From positions 1-39,727 of the forward strand of contig CBFGTJ010000006.1 in assembly GCA_965651815.1 (NCBI GenBank): 39,727 nt of DNA. The letters run 5' to 3'. Source of the DNA: CBFGTJ01 sp965651815 (GTDB taxonomy: Bacteria; Actinomycetota; Acidimicrobiia; Acidimicrobiales; Microtrichaceae). Both the position numbers and the translations under genes were made by a program. The notes under the pieces are model-generated. The model made no database searches, was not told the origin of the DNA, and saw nothing but the letters and a program-made list of their open reading frames with translations. Every line of letters starts with the position of its first letter. The first letter of the stretch is position 1. Positions 8,222 to 16,621 of the stretch are shown here, in pieces.

Positions 8222-8907
8222 GCGCATCCCCCGACGACGAGCGCATCACCTGGCTGCGCCACCACCGCATCGACCTGGCGCTGCACCGGCTGAGCGACGG
8301 GGAGGACCCCACCGCGCGGCCGCTGCTGCTGCTCCACGGCCTGGGGGAGCGGACACCCGACCGGGTGCCCGACCACATCAACTGGCCGGGACCGGTGTAC
8401 GGGCTCGACTTCACCGGCCACGGGCGCTCCACGGTGCCCGTCGGCGGTGGCTACACCTGCGAGATCCTCGTCGGCGACGTCGACGCGGCGCTCGACCACC
8501 TCGGCCAGGTCACGATCCTCGGGCGTGGCCTCGGCGCCTACATCGCGCTGCTCACCAACGCGGCCCGGCCCGCTCAGGTGGTCGGCGCCGTGCTCGCGGA
8601 CGGCCCCGGCCTCGTCGGCGGTGGCATCCACCCCGGGTCGCCCTCCGCGCCGTACCCGGCGCCCGGGTCGGTCTCACCACCCGACCCGTTCGCGCTGATC
8701 GAGCTGTCCCGCGACGTCCGCCCGCCGGACTACGCGCAGACCTTCGTGCGGTTCGTCACCGAGCGCAGCGGCCTGGAGCGTCCGCTGATCGTGTCCGCCG
8801 TGGTGCGCCCCGAGTGGGTGGAGGCGATCATCGGCCAGCCCGGCGTCGGCCAGGAACCCCTCGACGTCGCGCTGGAGCTCTTCGCCACGCAGGGCGACAT
8901 CGCCTGA
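8218..8907 (+). CDS. alpha/beta-hydrolase-like protein lacking the nucleophile (pseudoenzyme)
   Basis: This 229-residue protein keeps the N-terminal half of the fold: LLLLHGLGE (36-44), YGLDFTGHGRS (61-71) and the beta strand plus helix of the nucleophile elbow. The elbow itself reads LGRGLGAYIAL, so Gly104 stands where the catalytic Ser, Asp or Cys should be. No GH motif is visible near the C terminus. It should therefore be catalytically dead, perhaps a partner of the intact hydrolase encoded just upstream and overlapping it by 4 nt. The start is GTG at 8218. A different catalytic use of the fold cannot be excluded. Confidence 0.8.
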   Translation: MSASPDDERITWLRHHRIDLALHRLSDGEDPTARPLLLLHGLGERTPDRVPDHINWPGPVYGLDFTGHGRSTVPVGGGYTCEILVGDVDAALDHLGQVTILGRGLGAYIALLTNAARPAQVVGAVLADGPGLVGGGIHPGSPSAPYPAPGSVSPPDPFALIELSRDVRPPDYAQTFVRFVTERSGLERPLIVSAVVRPEWVEAIIGQPGVGQEPLDVALELFATQGDIA

Positions 8908-8911
8908 ACCA

Positions 8912-8931
8912 CCAGCTGCCCGGGCGGCTGG
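8912..8931. terminator. hairpin between convergent genes, possible bidirectional terminator
   Basis: CCAGCTGCCC and GGGCGGCTGG form a near-perfect inverted repeat centred in the 37-nt gap between the hydrolase-like gene and xseB, which converge. There is no T-tract, as is common at this GC content. Confidence 0.5.
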
Positions 8932-8944
8932 CCGTTCGGGCCGC

Positions 8945-9208
8945 TCAGGGGTCGTCGGGCGCGGGCGGCTCCGCCATGCGCTCGAGGATCTCCTCGACCG
9001 CGAACCGGGCACCGTCGAGGCGTTCCCGGCAGAGCTCGACGAGCTGCGCGGCCCTGGCGACCCGTTCGGCGAGGTGGTCCACGTCGAGCGCGTCGGACTC
9101 CAGCTCGTCGACGATGCGCTCGAGCTCCTCCATCGCCGCGCCGAAGCCCGGCTCGTCCGGCTGCCCGGTCCCCGGCAGGTCCGTGGGGTCCGTCGCGTCG
9201 CCCGTCAT
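8945..9208 (-). CDS. xseB: exodeoxyribonuclease VII small subunit
   Basis: The 87-residue product has the small-subunit signature: FGAAMEELERIVDELESDALDVDHLAERVARAAQLVELCRERL, two helices that hold the large subunit through coiled-coil contacts. It has an extra acidic, proline-containing N-terminal stretch of about 20 residues. The ATG at 9208 is one base after the xseA stop codon, so the two subunits are translated from one message. Exonuclease VII degrades single-stranded DNA to oligonucleotides in mismatch and damage repair. Confidence 0.93.
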   Translation of the reverse strand: MTGDATDPTDLPGTGQPDEPGFGAAMEELERIVDELESDALDVDHLAERVARAAQLVELCRERLDGARFAVEEILERMAEPPAPDDP

Positions 9209-9209
9209 C

Positions 9210-10544
9210 TCAGCGATCCTCCTCGTCGCGCGTCGCCCCGTCGACGACCGCGGAGAACGTGCCGTCGGCCAGCGTCGTGGTGATGCGGTCCCCGGCGCCG
9301 AGCCCGTCGACGGACCGCAGCACCGCGCCGTCGGGCCCGCGGGTGACCGACCAGCCGCGGGCCAGCATCCTGACCGGGTCGTGGCTGCGGGCGCGCGCGG
9401 CCAGCCCGTCGAGGGACTCGCTGCGGCGGCGCAGCAGCCGGTCCGCCCCGGGGCCGACCCGCCGGGCCGTGCCCGTGAGCGTCGCGTCCGCACGACCGAG
9501 CACCCTCGGTGCCGCGGACGCCACCCTGGTCGACAGCGAGCGCACGCGGTGCGCGTCGCGCTCGAGGTGGCGCTGCGCGGCACGGGCGGCGTCACGGCAC
9601 CGCTGCTCGAGCTGCTGGTCGGCGCGCACCACGCGCCCGGACGCCGCCGAGCGCACCCGCACCCACGCGTCGTGCAACGCGGCGTGCGCCTCGCGTGCGG
9701 CACCGACGAGGGCCGCCGCGCAGGCCGTGGGGGTCTTGTGGGAGGTGTGCGCGACCTCGTCCGCCACCGTGCGGTCGATCTCGTGGCCGATGCCGGTGAC
9801 CACCGGGACGCGCAGCGAGGCGATCGTCCGCGCCACGAGCTCGGAGTCGAACGCCGCGAGGTCGGTGCGGGCCCCGCCGCCGCGGACCAGCGCCACGACG
9901 TCGACCCTGAGCGTCTCGGCCACCCGCAGGGCGCGCACCAGCGACCGCTCCGCGTCGAGGCCCTGGGTGCGCGCGTCGACGACCGACACCCGGAACCCGA
10001 TGCCCGACCGGCGGAGCTCGTCGAGGGCGTCCGCGTGGGCGGCGCTGCCGACGCTGGTCACCAGCGCGACCCGCAGCGACGGGACGGCCAGCGGCACCCG
10101 GCCGTTCGCGCCGAGCAGGCCGTCGGCCGACAGCGCGGCGAGCACCCGGTCGCGCTCCATCCCCAGCACCCCGAGGGTGAAGGCGGGGTCGATCCACGAC
10201 ATGCGGAGCTGGAGGGTGCTGCGCGCCGGGTAGGTGCCGAGGCGCCCGCGGATGCGGACCTGCACCCCGTCGACCATGCGCACCGCCCCGCCCTGTTCGG
10301 TGAGGAAGCGGTTCACCGCCTGGCGCTCACGGTCGAACAGGGTCACGGCCAGCATCGGCCGCGTCGCGTCGTCGGGGGCGCCCGGGTCGACGAGGTCGAA
10401 GTACACGTGCCCGCGGCGCGAGCGATTGAGGTTCCGCAGCTCGCCCTCGACCCAGATCTCCTCGGAGAAGACGTGGTCCAGGAGCCCCTCGATCGCGGCG
10501 TGCAGCTCGGTGACCGACCAGGTCGGTGAGCGGTCCGCGGTCAC
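9210..10544 (-). CDS. xseA: exodeoxyribonuclease VII large subunit
   Basis: The 444-residue protein matches the XseA layout. An N-terminal OB-fold domain binds single-stranded DNA (WSVTELHAAIEGLLDHVFSEEIWVEGELRN, residues 9-38). The catalytic domain includes VALVTSVGSAAHADAL, RGGGARTDLAAFDSE and PVVTGIGHEIDRTVADEVAHTSHKTPTACA. An arginine-rich helical C terminus contacts XseB. The start is GTG at 10544, immediately after the stop of the universal stress protein gene; it is followed by xseB with one intervening base, forming a three-gene minus-strand operon. Confidence 0.94.
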   Translation of the reverse strand: MTADRSPTWSVTELHAAIEGLLDHVFSEEIWVEGELRNLNRSRRGHVYFDLVDPGAPDDATRPMLAVTLFDRERQAVNRFLTEQGGAVRMVDGVQVRIRGRLGTYPARSTLQLRMSWIDPAFTLGVLGMERDRVLAALSADGLLGANGRVPLAVPSLRVALVTSVGSAAHADALDELRRSGIGFRVSVVDARTQGLDAERSLVRALRVAETLRVDVVALVRGGGARTDLAAFDSELVARTIASLRVPVVTGIGHEIDRTVADEVAHTSHKTPTACAAALVGAAREAHAALHDAWVRVRSAASGRVVRADQQLEQRCRDAARAAQRHLERDAHRVRSLSTRVASAAPRVLGRADATLTGTARRVGPGADRLLRRRSESLDGLAARARSHDPVRMLARGWSVTRGPDGAVLRSVDGLGAGDRITTTLADGTFSAVVDGATRDEEDR

Positions 10545-11057
10545 TCAGATGCCGGCCGCGTCGGCCGCGGTGTCGCCCTCGGGGATCACCGGCTCGGGCT
10601 CGCCGCCGCCCTGGTCGTGGCGCACGACGAGGACGGGGAGGGGGCAGTGCCGCACGACGTACTCGCTGACCGAGCCGATGAGCACCCGGGACAGGAAGCC
10701 GCGTCCGTGGGATCCCACGACGACGACGTCGGGCTGGACCTCCTCCGCGACCTGCACGATCGAGCGACCCGCCGAGCCCTCGACGAGGCGGCGGTCCACG
10801 ATCGAGCGGTCCAGGCCGATGGCCGAGAGGGTCGCGTCGAGCTCGTCGCGGCCCTCCTCGAGGATCGCGTCGCGGGCCCGTTCGGACTCGGCGGGCGACA
10901 GCAGGTTGCCCTCGAACCCTCCCGCCCCGGAGTCCTCGACGATGCTCGTGTCGGCCACGCTGAGCAGGGTCACCTTGGTGGGCCGCAGGAGGGCCACCGC
11001 CTTGCGGGCCGCGTCCAGCGAGACCTCGGAACCGTCGGTGGCGATCAGCGCGTGCAT
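10545..11057 (-). CDS. universal stress protein (UspA family)
   Basis: This 170-residue cytoplasmic protein has the single UspA domain. The first strand is ALIATDGSEVSLDAARKAV, and the ATP-binding signature is VVVGSHGRGFLSRVLIGSVSEYVVRHCPLPVLVV (G-x2-G-x9-G-S/T pattern). It is therefore expected to bind ATP. The ATG at 11057 was chosen because CAGGAGC precedes it; an in-frame ATG at 11171 would add 38 residues unlike the family. A TAGGTT -10-like box sits at 11101-11106 on the same strand, giving a short leader. It leads the xseA-xseB operon, which links that operon to stress. Confidence 0.9.
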   Translation of the reverse strand: MHALIATDGSEVSLDAARKAVALLRPTKVTLLSVADTSIVEDSGAGGFEGNLLSPAESERARDAILEEGRDELDATLSAIGLDRSIVDRRLVEGSAGRSIVQVAEEVQPDVVVVGSHGRGFLSRVLIGSVSEYVVRHCPLPVLVVRHDQGGGEPEPVIPEGDTAADAAGI

Positions 11058-11165
11058 CGGGTTGCTCCTGGCTCGCGGGGTGGTTCCCCGGTTGGTGGAC
11101 AACCTACGCGCCGTGCGGGACCGGTGCCGGGCCCCGCGGTGTCGAAAGATGCCCATGTGAGGTCC

Positions 11166-11190
11166 GTTCACGGTTCATGTACCGTTCACC
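11166..11190 (+). promoter_or_regulatory. PHO-box-like GTTCA direct repeats before phoX
   Basis: GTTCA occurs at 11166, 11173 and 11184. The last two are exactly 11 nt apart and the third reads GTTCACC, as in the 11-nt direct repeat units bound by PhoP in Streptomyces. The site lies directly upstream of a PhoX-type phosphatase gene, a classic phosphate-starvation target. A -10-like TACCGT (11180-11185) overlaps the repeats, so the exact promoter arrangement is unclear. Confidence 0.55.
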
Positions 11191-11193
11191 CGC

Positions 11194-12408
11194 ATGGTTG
11201 GGGGAACGAGGGCGAGCGGGATGTCGCGCGACGCGCGGAGGTCGACGGGCGAGCAGGTCTCGCGGCGCACGGTGCTGCGGTGGTCGGGCAGCGCGGGAAT
11301 CGTCGCGATCGGCGCGATGGTCACCCAGGCGTGCGTGCCCCCGGGCACCCCGGATCCGGACGAGGACGCCAACGGCGTCGTCCTGCTCCCGGGGTTCGAG
11401 AGCAGGATCATCGCGGTCTCCGGGGAGCGGGTCCCCGGCACGCGGTTCGAGTGGCGTGCCTTCCCCGACGGCGCGGCCACCTTCCCCGACCCCGAGGTGC
11501 CCGGCGGCTGGTACCTGACGGTCAACCACGAGATCCCCGCGGCGGGAGGGGTCAGCTCGATCCGCTTCGCGCCCGACGGCACGATCGTCGACGCGTTCTC
11601 GATCTGCCGGAACACCGCGCTGAACTGTGCCGGCGGGGCGACCCCGTGGGGCACGTGGCTCACGTGCGAGGAGTACGACTGGGGCCACGTGTGGGAGTGC
11701 GACCCGCTGGGCAGGGAGCCTGCCCGGCGCCGTCGGGCGATGGGCGCGTTCGCCCACGAGGCGGCCGCGGTCGCGAGCGACGGCCGCATCTACATGACCG
11801 AGGACCGCAAGGACGGCGGCTTCTACCGGTTCACCCCGGTCGCCCCGGCGGACCTGTCGGACGGGTTGCTCGAGATCGCGACCGGTGACGTGGCCGACGG
11901 CAAGGTCACCTGGGTCGAGGTGCCGGAGCCCGATCCGGGGATCCTGGAGCCGCTGTGCCGCAAGCAGGTGCCGGGCACCATGCGGTTCGACGGCGGGGAG
12001 GGCATCGCCACCCTGGGCGGCGACGTGTGGTTCTCGACGAAGGGCGACGACCGGGTCTGGCACTACGACCTGGCCACCGAGACGGTCAGCCTGCGGTACC
12101 AGGCCGGCGGTTCGAGCACCCTCTCCGGTGTCGACAACCTCTGGATCGACCCGGCGTCCCGGAACCTGTTCGTGGCCGAGGACGGCGACGACATGGAGGT
12201 CGTCATGCTGCGGCCCGACAACTCGGTGCTGAGCGTCGCCCGGCTGCCGAACCAGGACCACAGCGAGGTCACCGGGCCGTGCTTCAGCCCGGACGGGCAG
12301 CGCATGTACTTCAGCTCGCAGCGCGGACCGGCCGGCCCCCAGCGCCTGCCGCTCGGGGTCACCTACGAGATCACCGGACCGTTCGACGAGCTCCTCGGGC
12401 GGGTCTGA
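11194..12408 (+). CDS. PhoX-type alkaline phosphatase (DUF839), Tat-exported
   Basis: The 404-residue protein begins with a twin-arginine signal (SRRTVLRW, Arg24-Arg25, hydrophobic stretch to about residue 45), so it would be exported folded. NHEI (111-114), TPWGTWLTCEEYDWGH (150-165) and EDRKDGGFYRF match the PhoX calcium/iron phosphatase family; the Cys of the TCEE motif is at the position of the known iron ligand. It would release phosphate from organic phosphomonoesters outside the cell. It is somewhat shorter than many PhoX proteins. Two starts are possible: ATG 11194, 8 nt after TACCGT and so leaderless, or ATG 11221 with a weak GAGGG site and a tighter signal peptide. The upstream PHO-box-like repeats support phosphate control. 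Confidence 0.85.
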   Translation: MVGGTRASGMSRDARRSTGEQVSRRTVLRWSGSAGIVAIGAMVTQACVPPGTPDPDEDANGVVLLPGFESRIIAVSGERVPGTRFEWRAFPDGAATFPDPEVPGGWYLTVNHEIPAAGGVSSIRFAPDGTIVDAFSICRNTALNCAGGATPWGTWLTCEEYDWGHVWECDPLGREPARRRRAMGAFAHEAAAVASDGRIYMTEDRKDGGFYRFTPVAPADLSDGLLEIATGDVADGKVTWVEVPEPDPGILEPLCRKQVPGTMRFDGGEGIATLGGDVWFSTKGDDRVWHYDLATETVSLRYQAGGSSTLSGVDNLWIDPASRNLFVAEDGDDMEVVMLRPDNSVLSVARLPNQDHSEVTGPCFSPDGQRMYFSSQRGPAGPQRLPLGVTYEITGPFDELLGRV

Positions 12409-12460
12409 GGCCGCTCCGTCGGGTTGGCCGCCCTGCGGTCGACCGACCACGCTGTCGCAC

Positions 12461-13459
12461 GTGCCGCGAGCCCAGTCCAACTCCCTGCAGCGCCGGGCCG
12501 TGGCCGTCGCGATCGCGACCGCGGCGTCGCTCGCGCTGCTGGTGCTCGTCGACCCGGCCGGTGCGGCGGCGCTGTCCGCACAGGCGGAGCAGGTGGCGTC
12601 GACCGCCATGGCGCCGTGGAAGGCGGCGGTGCTCGGGCTCGTCGAGGGACTGACCGAGTACCTGCCGATCTCCTCCACGGGCCACCTGCTCGTCGTGTCG
12701 GACCTGCTCGGGCTCGGCACGAGCGAGGCGGACGTCGACGCGGCGAACACCTACGCCGTCGCGATCCAGTTCGGGGCGATCGTGGCGGTCGCCGGGCTGT
12801 TCTGGCGCCGCTTCCGCGAGATGCTGAGGGGCCTCGTCGGCCGGTCCTCCGCTGGGCTCCACCTGCTGGTCGTCCTCGCGATCGCGACGGCACCGGCCGC
12901 CGTCGTCGGCTTCGTCGCCGAGGACCGGATGGAGGAGTGGCTCTACGCGCCGTGGCCGATCGTCGCCGCGTGGTTCGTCGGCGGACTGCTGATCCTCGCC
13001 CTCGAGCGCGCCGGGTGGATCCCGCGCAAGGGGGAGCGTGCCGAGCCCGACCGCGACCCGGTCCTCGAGATCACGCCGCGGCAGGCGCTGTGGATCGGCA
13101 TCGCGCAGATCGCCGCGCTGTGGCCGGGCGTGAGCCGTTCCCTCACGACGATCCTCGGCGCGCTGCTCGTCGGCGTCGGCATGACCGCCGCGGTCGAGTT
13201 CAGCTTCCTCGTCGGGTTCGTGATCCTGACCGGCGCGAGCCTCTACAAGATCGCCACCGACGGCGGCGCGCTCGTCGACCAGTTCGGCGTCGTCGACCCG
13301 CTCATCGGGCTGCTCTTCGCGTTCGTGTCCGCGGTGGTGGCGATCAAGTGGATGATCGCCTACCTGGAGCGCCGGGGGCTGGCCGTGTTCGGCTGGTACC
13401 GGCTCGCGGCCGCGGGCATCGCCGCGGTGCTGATCGTCGCCGGCGTGCTGGAGACCTGA
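12461..13459 (+). CDS. uppP: undecaprenyl-diphosphatase (UppP/BacA) with N-terminal extension
   Basis: UppP removes one phosphate from undecaprenyl diphosphate, recycling the lipid carrier of cell-wall synthesis and giving some bacitracin tolerance. Both active-site regions are present: EGLTEYLPISSTGHL (62-76) and WPGVSRSLTT (about 222-231), among about eight membrane segments. The 332 residues exceed the usual 265-290. The family's normal start corresponds to Met50 (MAPWKAAVLGLVEG), and the preceding 49 residues include a hydrophobic stretch ending in GAAALSA, like a signal sequence. Codon use stays strongly GC-rich at third positions throughout the extension, so it looks translated. The GTG at 12461 has no visible ribosome site; ATG 12608 is the alternative. 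Confidence 0.92.
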   Translation: MPRAQSNSLQRRAVAVAIATAASLALLVLVDPAGAAALSAQAEQVASTAMAPWKAAVLGLVEGLTEYLPISSTGHLLVVSDLLGLGTSEADVDAANTYAVAIQFGAIVAVAGLFWRRFREMLRGLVGRSSAGLHLLVVLAIATAPAAVVGFVAEDRMEEWLYAPWPIVAAWFVGGLLILALERAGWIPRKGERAEPDRDPVLEITPRQALWIGIAQIAALWPGVSRSLTTILGALLVGVGMTAAVEFSFLVGFVILTGASLYKIATDGGALVDQFGVVDPLIGLLFAFVSAVVAIKWMIAYLERRGLAVFGWYRLAAAGIAAVLIVAGVLET

Positions 13460-13465
13460 GCGCGC

Positions 13466-14242
13466 TCAGCCCAGCACGTCGCGCAGCACGCGGAGGTCCT
13501 CGGCGGCGCGGGGCACCAGCACCTCGGGGCGGTCGTCCTCGGTGAGCAGGCCGTGGGTGAACTCGACGGTCCACGACCCGTCGAAGCCGAGCGAGCGGAG
13601 GAGGTCGACCTGCGCCTCGAGCCGCCCGCGCACCTGCGCCAGCGGGGGTGCGTGGTGCGCGGCGTCCAGGAAGTTCACGTGCACGTGCGTGATCCGCTCG
13701 CCGTACGCGTCGAAGCGCGCACGCAGGTGGTCCGCCGGCTCATGGGTGTGGACGATGGCCTGGACCCGCTCGGCGGGACCGGTGCGCCCGAGGAGGTCAG
13801 CGGCGAGGTGCGGGTCCTCGGCGATGGTGCCCTCGTGGCACTCGCAGAGCAGGCGGACGCCCTCGGGGAGCTCCTCGATCCACTCGACCACCCGCTCGGC
13901 GTAGGTGCCGAGTCGCCCGCGGTCGGCGCCCGCGTTGAACTTCACCGCCTCGCTGCCGGCCCGGCGGATCCATCCGGCGGCGTCCGCGCGCGGCGCCGGG
14001 TCGGGGTCGTCGAAGCCGACGTAGGAGTTGAACACCGTCACCGGGAGAGGGTGCGCGAGGACCGCGTCGACCTCGGTCGGTGCAGCGGCCGTCAGGTGAC
14101 GGTCCCACAGCTCGATCCCGTCGAAGCCGGCGCCGGCGATCTCATCGAGCCACCGCGAGAGCCGGATCGTCGGCGCCCCGGAGGGGTCGACCGTGGCCCA
14201 GCGGTTCGGCTCGAGCGCCACGGTTCCCAACAGCACGGTCAC
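13466..14242 (-). CDS. TIM-barrel protein of the sugar phosphate isomerase/epimerase family
   Basis: The roughly 258-residue protein reads as a xylose-isomerase-like TIM barrel: GFDGIELWDRHL, AVKFNAG, LLCECHEGT, HTHEPADH, ITHVHVNF and WTVEFTHG lie at the ends of successive strands and offer the Glu and His ligands of a divalent-metal site. The family includes sugar epimerases, inositol catabolic enzymes and AP endonucleases; the substrate is not deducible. I chose GTG 14242 because a TACCGT box ends 7 nt before it; a GTG at 14251 would add three residues. It converges with uppP, separated by 6 nt. Confidence 0.75.
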   Translation of the reverse strand: MTVLLGTVALEPNRWATVDPSGAPTIRLSRWLDEIAGAGFDGIELWDRHLTAAAPTEVDAVLAHPLPVTVFNSYVGFDDPDPAPRADAAGWIRRAGSEAVKFNAGADRGRLGTYAERVVEWIEELPEGVRLLCECHEGTIAEDPHLAADLLGRTGPAERVQAIVHTHEPADHLRARFDAYGERITHVHVNFLDAAHHAPPLAQVRGRLEAQVDLLRSLGFDGSWTVEFTHGLLTEDDRPEVLVPRAAEDLRVLRDVLG

Positions 14243-14249
14243 GCCGGCC

Positions 14250-14255
14250 ACGGTA
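14250..14255 (-). promoter_or_regulatory. -10 box TACCGT, probably leaderless transcript
   Basis: On the minus strand TACCGT ends 7 nt before GTG 14242. The alternative start GTG 14251 would lie inside the box, which favours 14242. Confidence 0.45.
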
Positions 14256-14269
14256 GGGCGCGTTCCTCG

Positions 14270-15802
14270 TCATCCCGTGAAGAGGGCGATCCGGTTCGTG
14301 CGCACGTCGCTCGGGTCCAGGTGGTGCACGACGCGCGCGCACTCGGCGGCGCGGCCCAGGAACCCCTCGATGACCAGCACGACCGCACCGTCGTCCATGA
14401 GCGTCCGAAGCTCGGCGACCTCACGCTCGTAGGACGGGCGCGGGGCGTGGGTGAAGTAGTCGGTGGGGCATGGGACGAGCAGCGCGGGTCGCCCGCTCGC
14501 CTGGTACACGACGTCCGGTGCGTTGGTGAAGATCGGCGCGCCGTCCGGCAGCGAACCGACGAGGCGCGCGACGCCGGTGAGGTCGGCCGGCTGCGCCGGA
14601 TGGCGGAGTGCGTGCGCGAACGGTCCGGACCACGCCGCCGTCGCCACCAGCATCGCCACGGCGGCGGCGCCCCTCCGGGCTCGGGCGGTCGGGGCCGAGG
14701 ACCAGATGCCCAGGCCCGTCGTCGCGACCAGCGCCAGCGGGACGGCGAGCTGCCGTCCGGTCAGGGCGATGTTCGAGTCGACGGTCACCTGCGCGACGGC
14801 GAGGTGGCCGACCATCGCCGCACCGACGATGCCGGGCAGCAGGATGCGGGCGAGGCGGCGACCGTCCCCGTCACGGCGCCACGCCCGCACGGCGACGGCG
14901 GCCGTCGCGCCGACCGGCAGGACCAGTGCAGCTCCGCGGACGACGCCGGGCCACGTCGACGGCGTCGTCGCGTCGAGAAGCCCGGTGGCGAGCTCGCGTG
15001 CCGCGCCGGTGACCCGCTCGACGCGGGGCGCCCGCCGCCCGCTGCTGGTGCCGGGCAGGAGGACGACGAGCGGAAGCCCGGCCACGGCGCTGCAGGCTGC
15101 GGCGCGCAGCACCCGGAAGCGAGGCGACACGACGAGCACGCCCGCCGCGGCGACGGCGGCGACGACCGACGCGCCGACGAAGCGCGTGGTGCACACCGCG
15201 GCGCCGAGGGCGACCCCGGCCCACAGGTCGCGCCGGGCTCCCGACTCGATCGCGCGGTCCACGCACACGAGGCAGCCGAGGAGCAGCGCGAGCATCAGCG
15301 GTTCCGACAGCGTCGTGGCGTGGAGGAGCGGCAGGGACGCCGCGTCGGCGGTGCAAGCCCGCACGAGGATCGTCACGACCAGTGCGAGGTACAGGGAGGT
15401 CCAGCTCGCCGAGTAGGTGCGGCGCGTGAGCACCCCGACGAGGAGGAGGGACATGCCGAACAGCGCGGGGTTGAGGACGTGCGCGACGGCCTCCGGCGCC
15501 GCTCCCGTCGACGCGAGCGCCCCTAGGGTCGCGGGGTAGAGGGGCGGCCACTGCCGCAGCGGGAACGAGCCGGCCAGCCGCAGCGCCTCCGTCGGAGGGT
15601 GGTGGTCGGTGTAGGGCTCGAACGGGACCGCCAGCCCGGCGCCGCTGCCGAGGTTGTCGGCGGTCCCCGTGTAGACCAGGCCGTCGGGCGTCGTGACCAC
15701 GCCGTGCCGTGACAGGAGCAGTGCCGTCGTCACCGCACCGGTCGCCGCGAGCAGGAGGGGAGCGACGACCCCGGCGCGACGGGCGCGCTCGACCAGGGCC
15801 AT
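14270..15802 (-). CDS. multi-pass membrane protein, possible GT-C type glycosyltransferase
   Basis: The about 510-residue protein has roughly ten hydrophobic segments and a soluble C-terminal part from about residue 400. An early loop holds DGLVYTGTADNLGSGAGL, followed by PPLYPATLGAL, the kind of loop found in lipid-linked-sugar glycosyltransferases such as ArnT-like and mannosyltransferase proteins. No complete diagnostic motif (for example an unambiguous DE or DD pair in loop 1) was found, so the assignment is tentative. The ATG at 15802 has GAGGG just upstream; GTG 15820 is the alternative. It is preceded by the sigma/anti-sigma-like pair with a 33-nt gap. Confidence 0.65.
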   Translation of the reverse strand: MALVERARRAGVVAPLLLAATGAVTTALLLSRHGVVTTPDGLVYTGTADNLGSGAGLAVPFEPYTDHHPPTEALRLAGSFPLRQWPPLYPATLGALASTGAAPEAVAHVLNPALFGMSLLLVGVLTRRTYSASWTSLYLALVVTILVRACTADAASLPLLHATTLSEPLMLALLLGCLVCVDRAIESGARRDLWAGVALGAAVCTTRFVGASVVAAVAAAGVLVVSPRFRVLRAAACSAVAGLPLVVLLPGTSSGRRAPRVERVTGAARELATGLLDATTPSTWPGVVRGAALVLPVGATAAVAVRAWRRDGDGRRLARILLPGIVGAAMVGHLAVAQVTVDSNIALTGRQLAVPLALVATTGLGIWSSAPTARARRGAAAVAMLVATAAWSGPFAHALRHPAQPADLTGVARLVGSLPDGAPIFTNAPDVVYQASGRPALLVPCPTDYFTHAPRPSYEREVAELRTLMDDGAVVLVIEGFLGRAAECARVVHHLDPSDVRTNRIALFTG

Positions 15803-15835
15803 CGGCCCTCGTGTTCGCACTGGGTTGCGGGCGGG

Positions 15836-16621
15836 TCAGCGCTCGTGGCGGTCGCGGGCGATCACGTCGCCGACATCGTCCCGGGTGACGATCTCCAGAC
15901 CGGTCCAGCCACCGTCCAAGGTGGCGAACAGGTACGCACGGTCCGGGTCGTCGGGGTGCCGCAGCGGCTCGCGCGGGCCGATCGGCTCGCCGTCGTCGGG
16001 AACGATCTCCCAGGTCGCGACGTCCTGGCGGAGCCGGCTCGACACGACCACCGGTTCGTCGATCCCCGAGCCCGCGGCGTGCATCGTCAACACGCCCTCA
16101 AGGAGCCCGTCGCCCAACGATCCGGCGTCGCACCTCGTGGACCCCGGCGGGATGTCCGCGAACGTGGCCCACGCCGCGTCGGTGCAGTCCGGGCCGATCT
16201 CGCAGTCGTACCCGACCATCGAGCGCACGCCGTCCGCGATGCGGGTCTGCACGACGCAGGGGCGACCCGTGGAGTAGGCCCACAGCTCGTGGTCGGCGCC
16301 GTCGCCGTCGCGGAGCCGCACCATCAGCTCCGCTCCCGCGGGCGCATCCGCAGCGGGTCGGTCGGTCCGGACCCCCGGGTCCGGGGCGCCTCCGTCGGAG
16401 GTCTGCACCGTATGGTCCGACCGCGCGCCGAGCGCCCACCCGCCGATCCCCGCGACGAGCGCGAGGGAGGCCGCCACCAGCCCGACGGTCCGCAGCCGCC
16501 GCCCCGTTACCACCGCCGTCCGGCTCGCCGGCAGCGCGGGTGGCTCTCCCACGTCCACCCGCGCGGCCACCGTGTCCAGCGTGTGCTCCACGTGCGCTTC
16601 CAGCTCCCGGTCCTGCATCAT
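15836..16621 (-). CDS. one-pass membrane protein, probable anti-sigma factor
   Basis: The 261-residue protein has a cytoplasmic N terminus of about 45 residues, one membrane segment (VGLVAASLALVAGIGGWALGA, near 46-66) and an extracytoplasmic domain with four to five cysteines and no recognisable family. The start overlaps the stop of the ECF sigma gene by 4 nt (ATGA), with AGGGGGAGTGG as ribosome site. Position, coupling and topology fit a membrane anti-sigma factor that would hold the sigma factor until an envelope signal arrives. The classic zinc HxxxCxxC motif is absent, so the role is inferred from context. Confidence 0.7.
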   Translation of the reverse strand: MMQDRELEAHVEHTLDTVAARVDVGEPPALPASRTAVVTGRRLRTVGLVAASLALVAGIGGWALGARSDHTVQTSDGGAPDPGVRTDRPAADAPAGAELMVRLRDGDGADHELWAYSTGRPCVVQTRIADGVRSMVGYDCEIGPDCTDAAWATFADIPPGSTRCDAGSLGDGLLEGVLTMHAAGSGIDEPVVVSSRLRQDVATWEIVPDDGEPIGPREPLRHPDDPDRAYLFATLDGGWTGLEIVTRDDVGDVIARDRHER

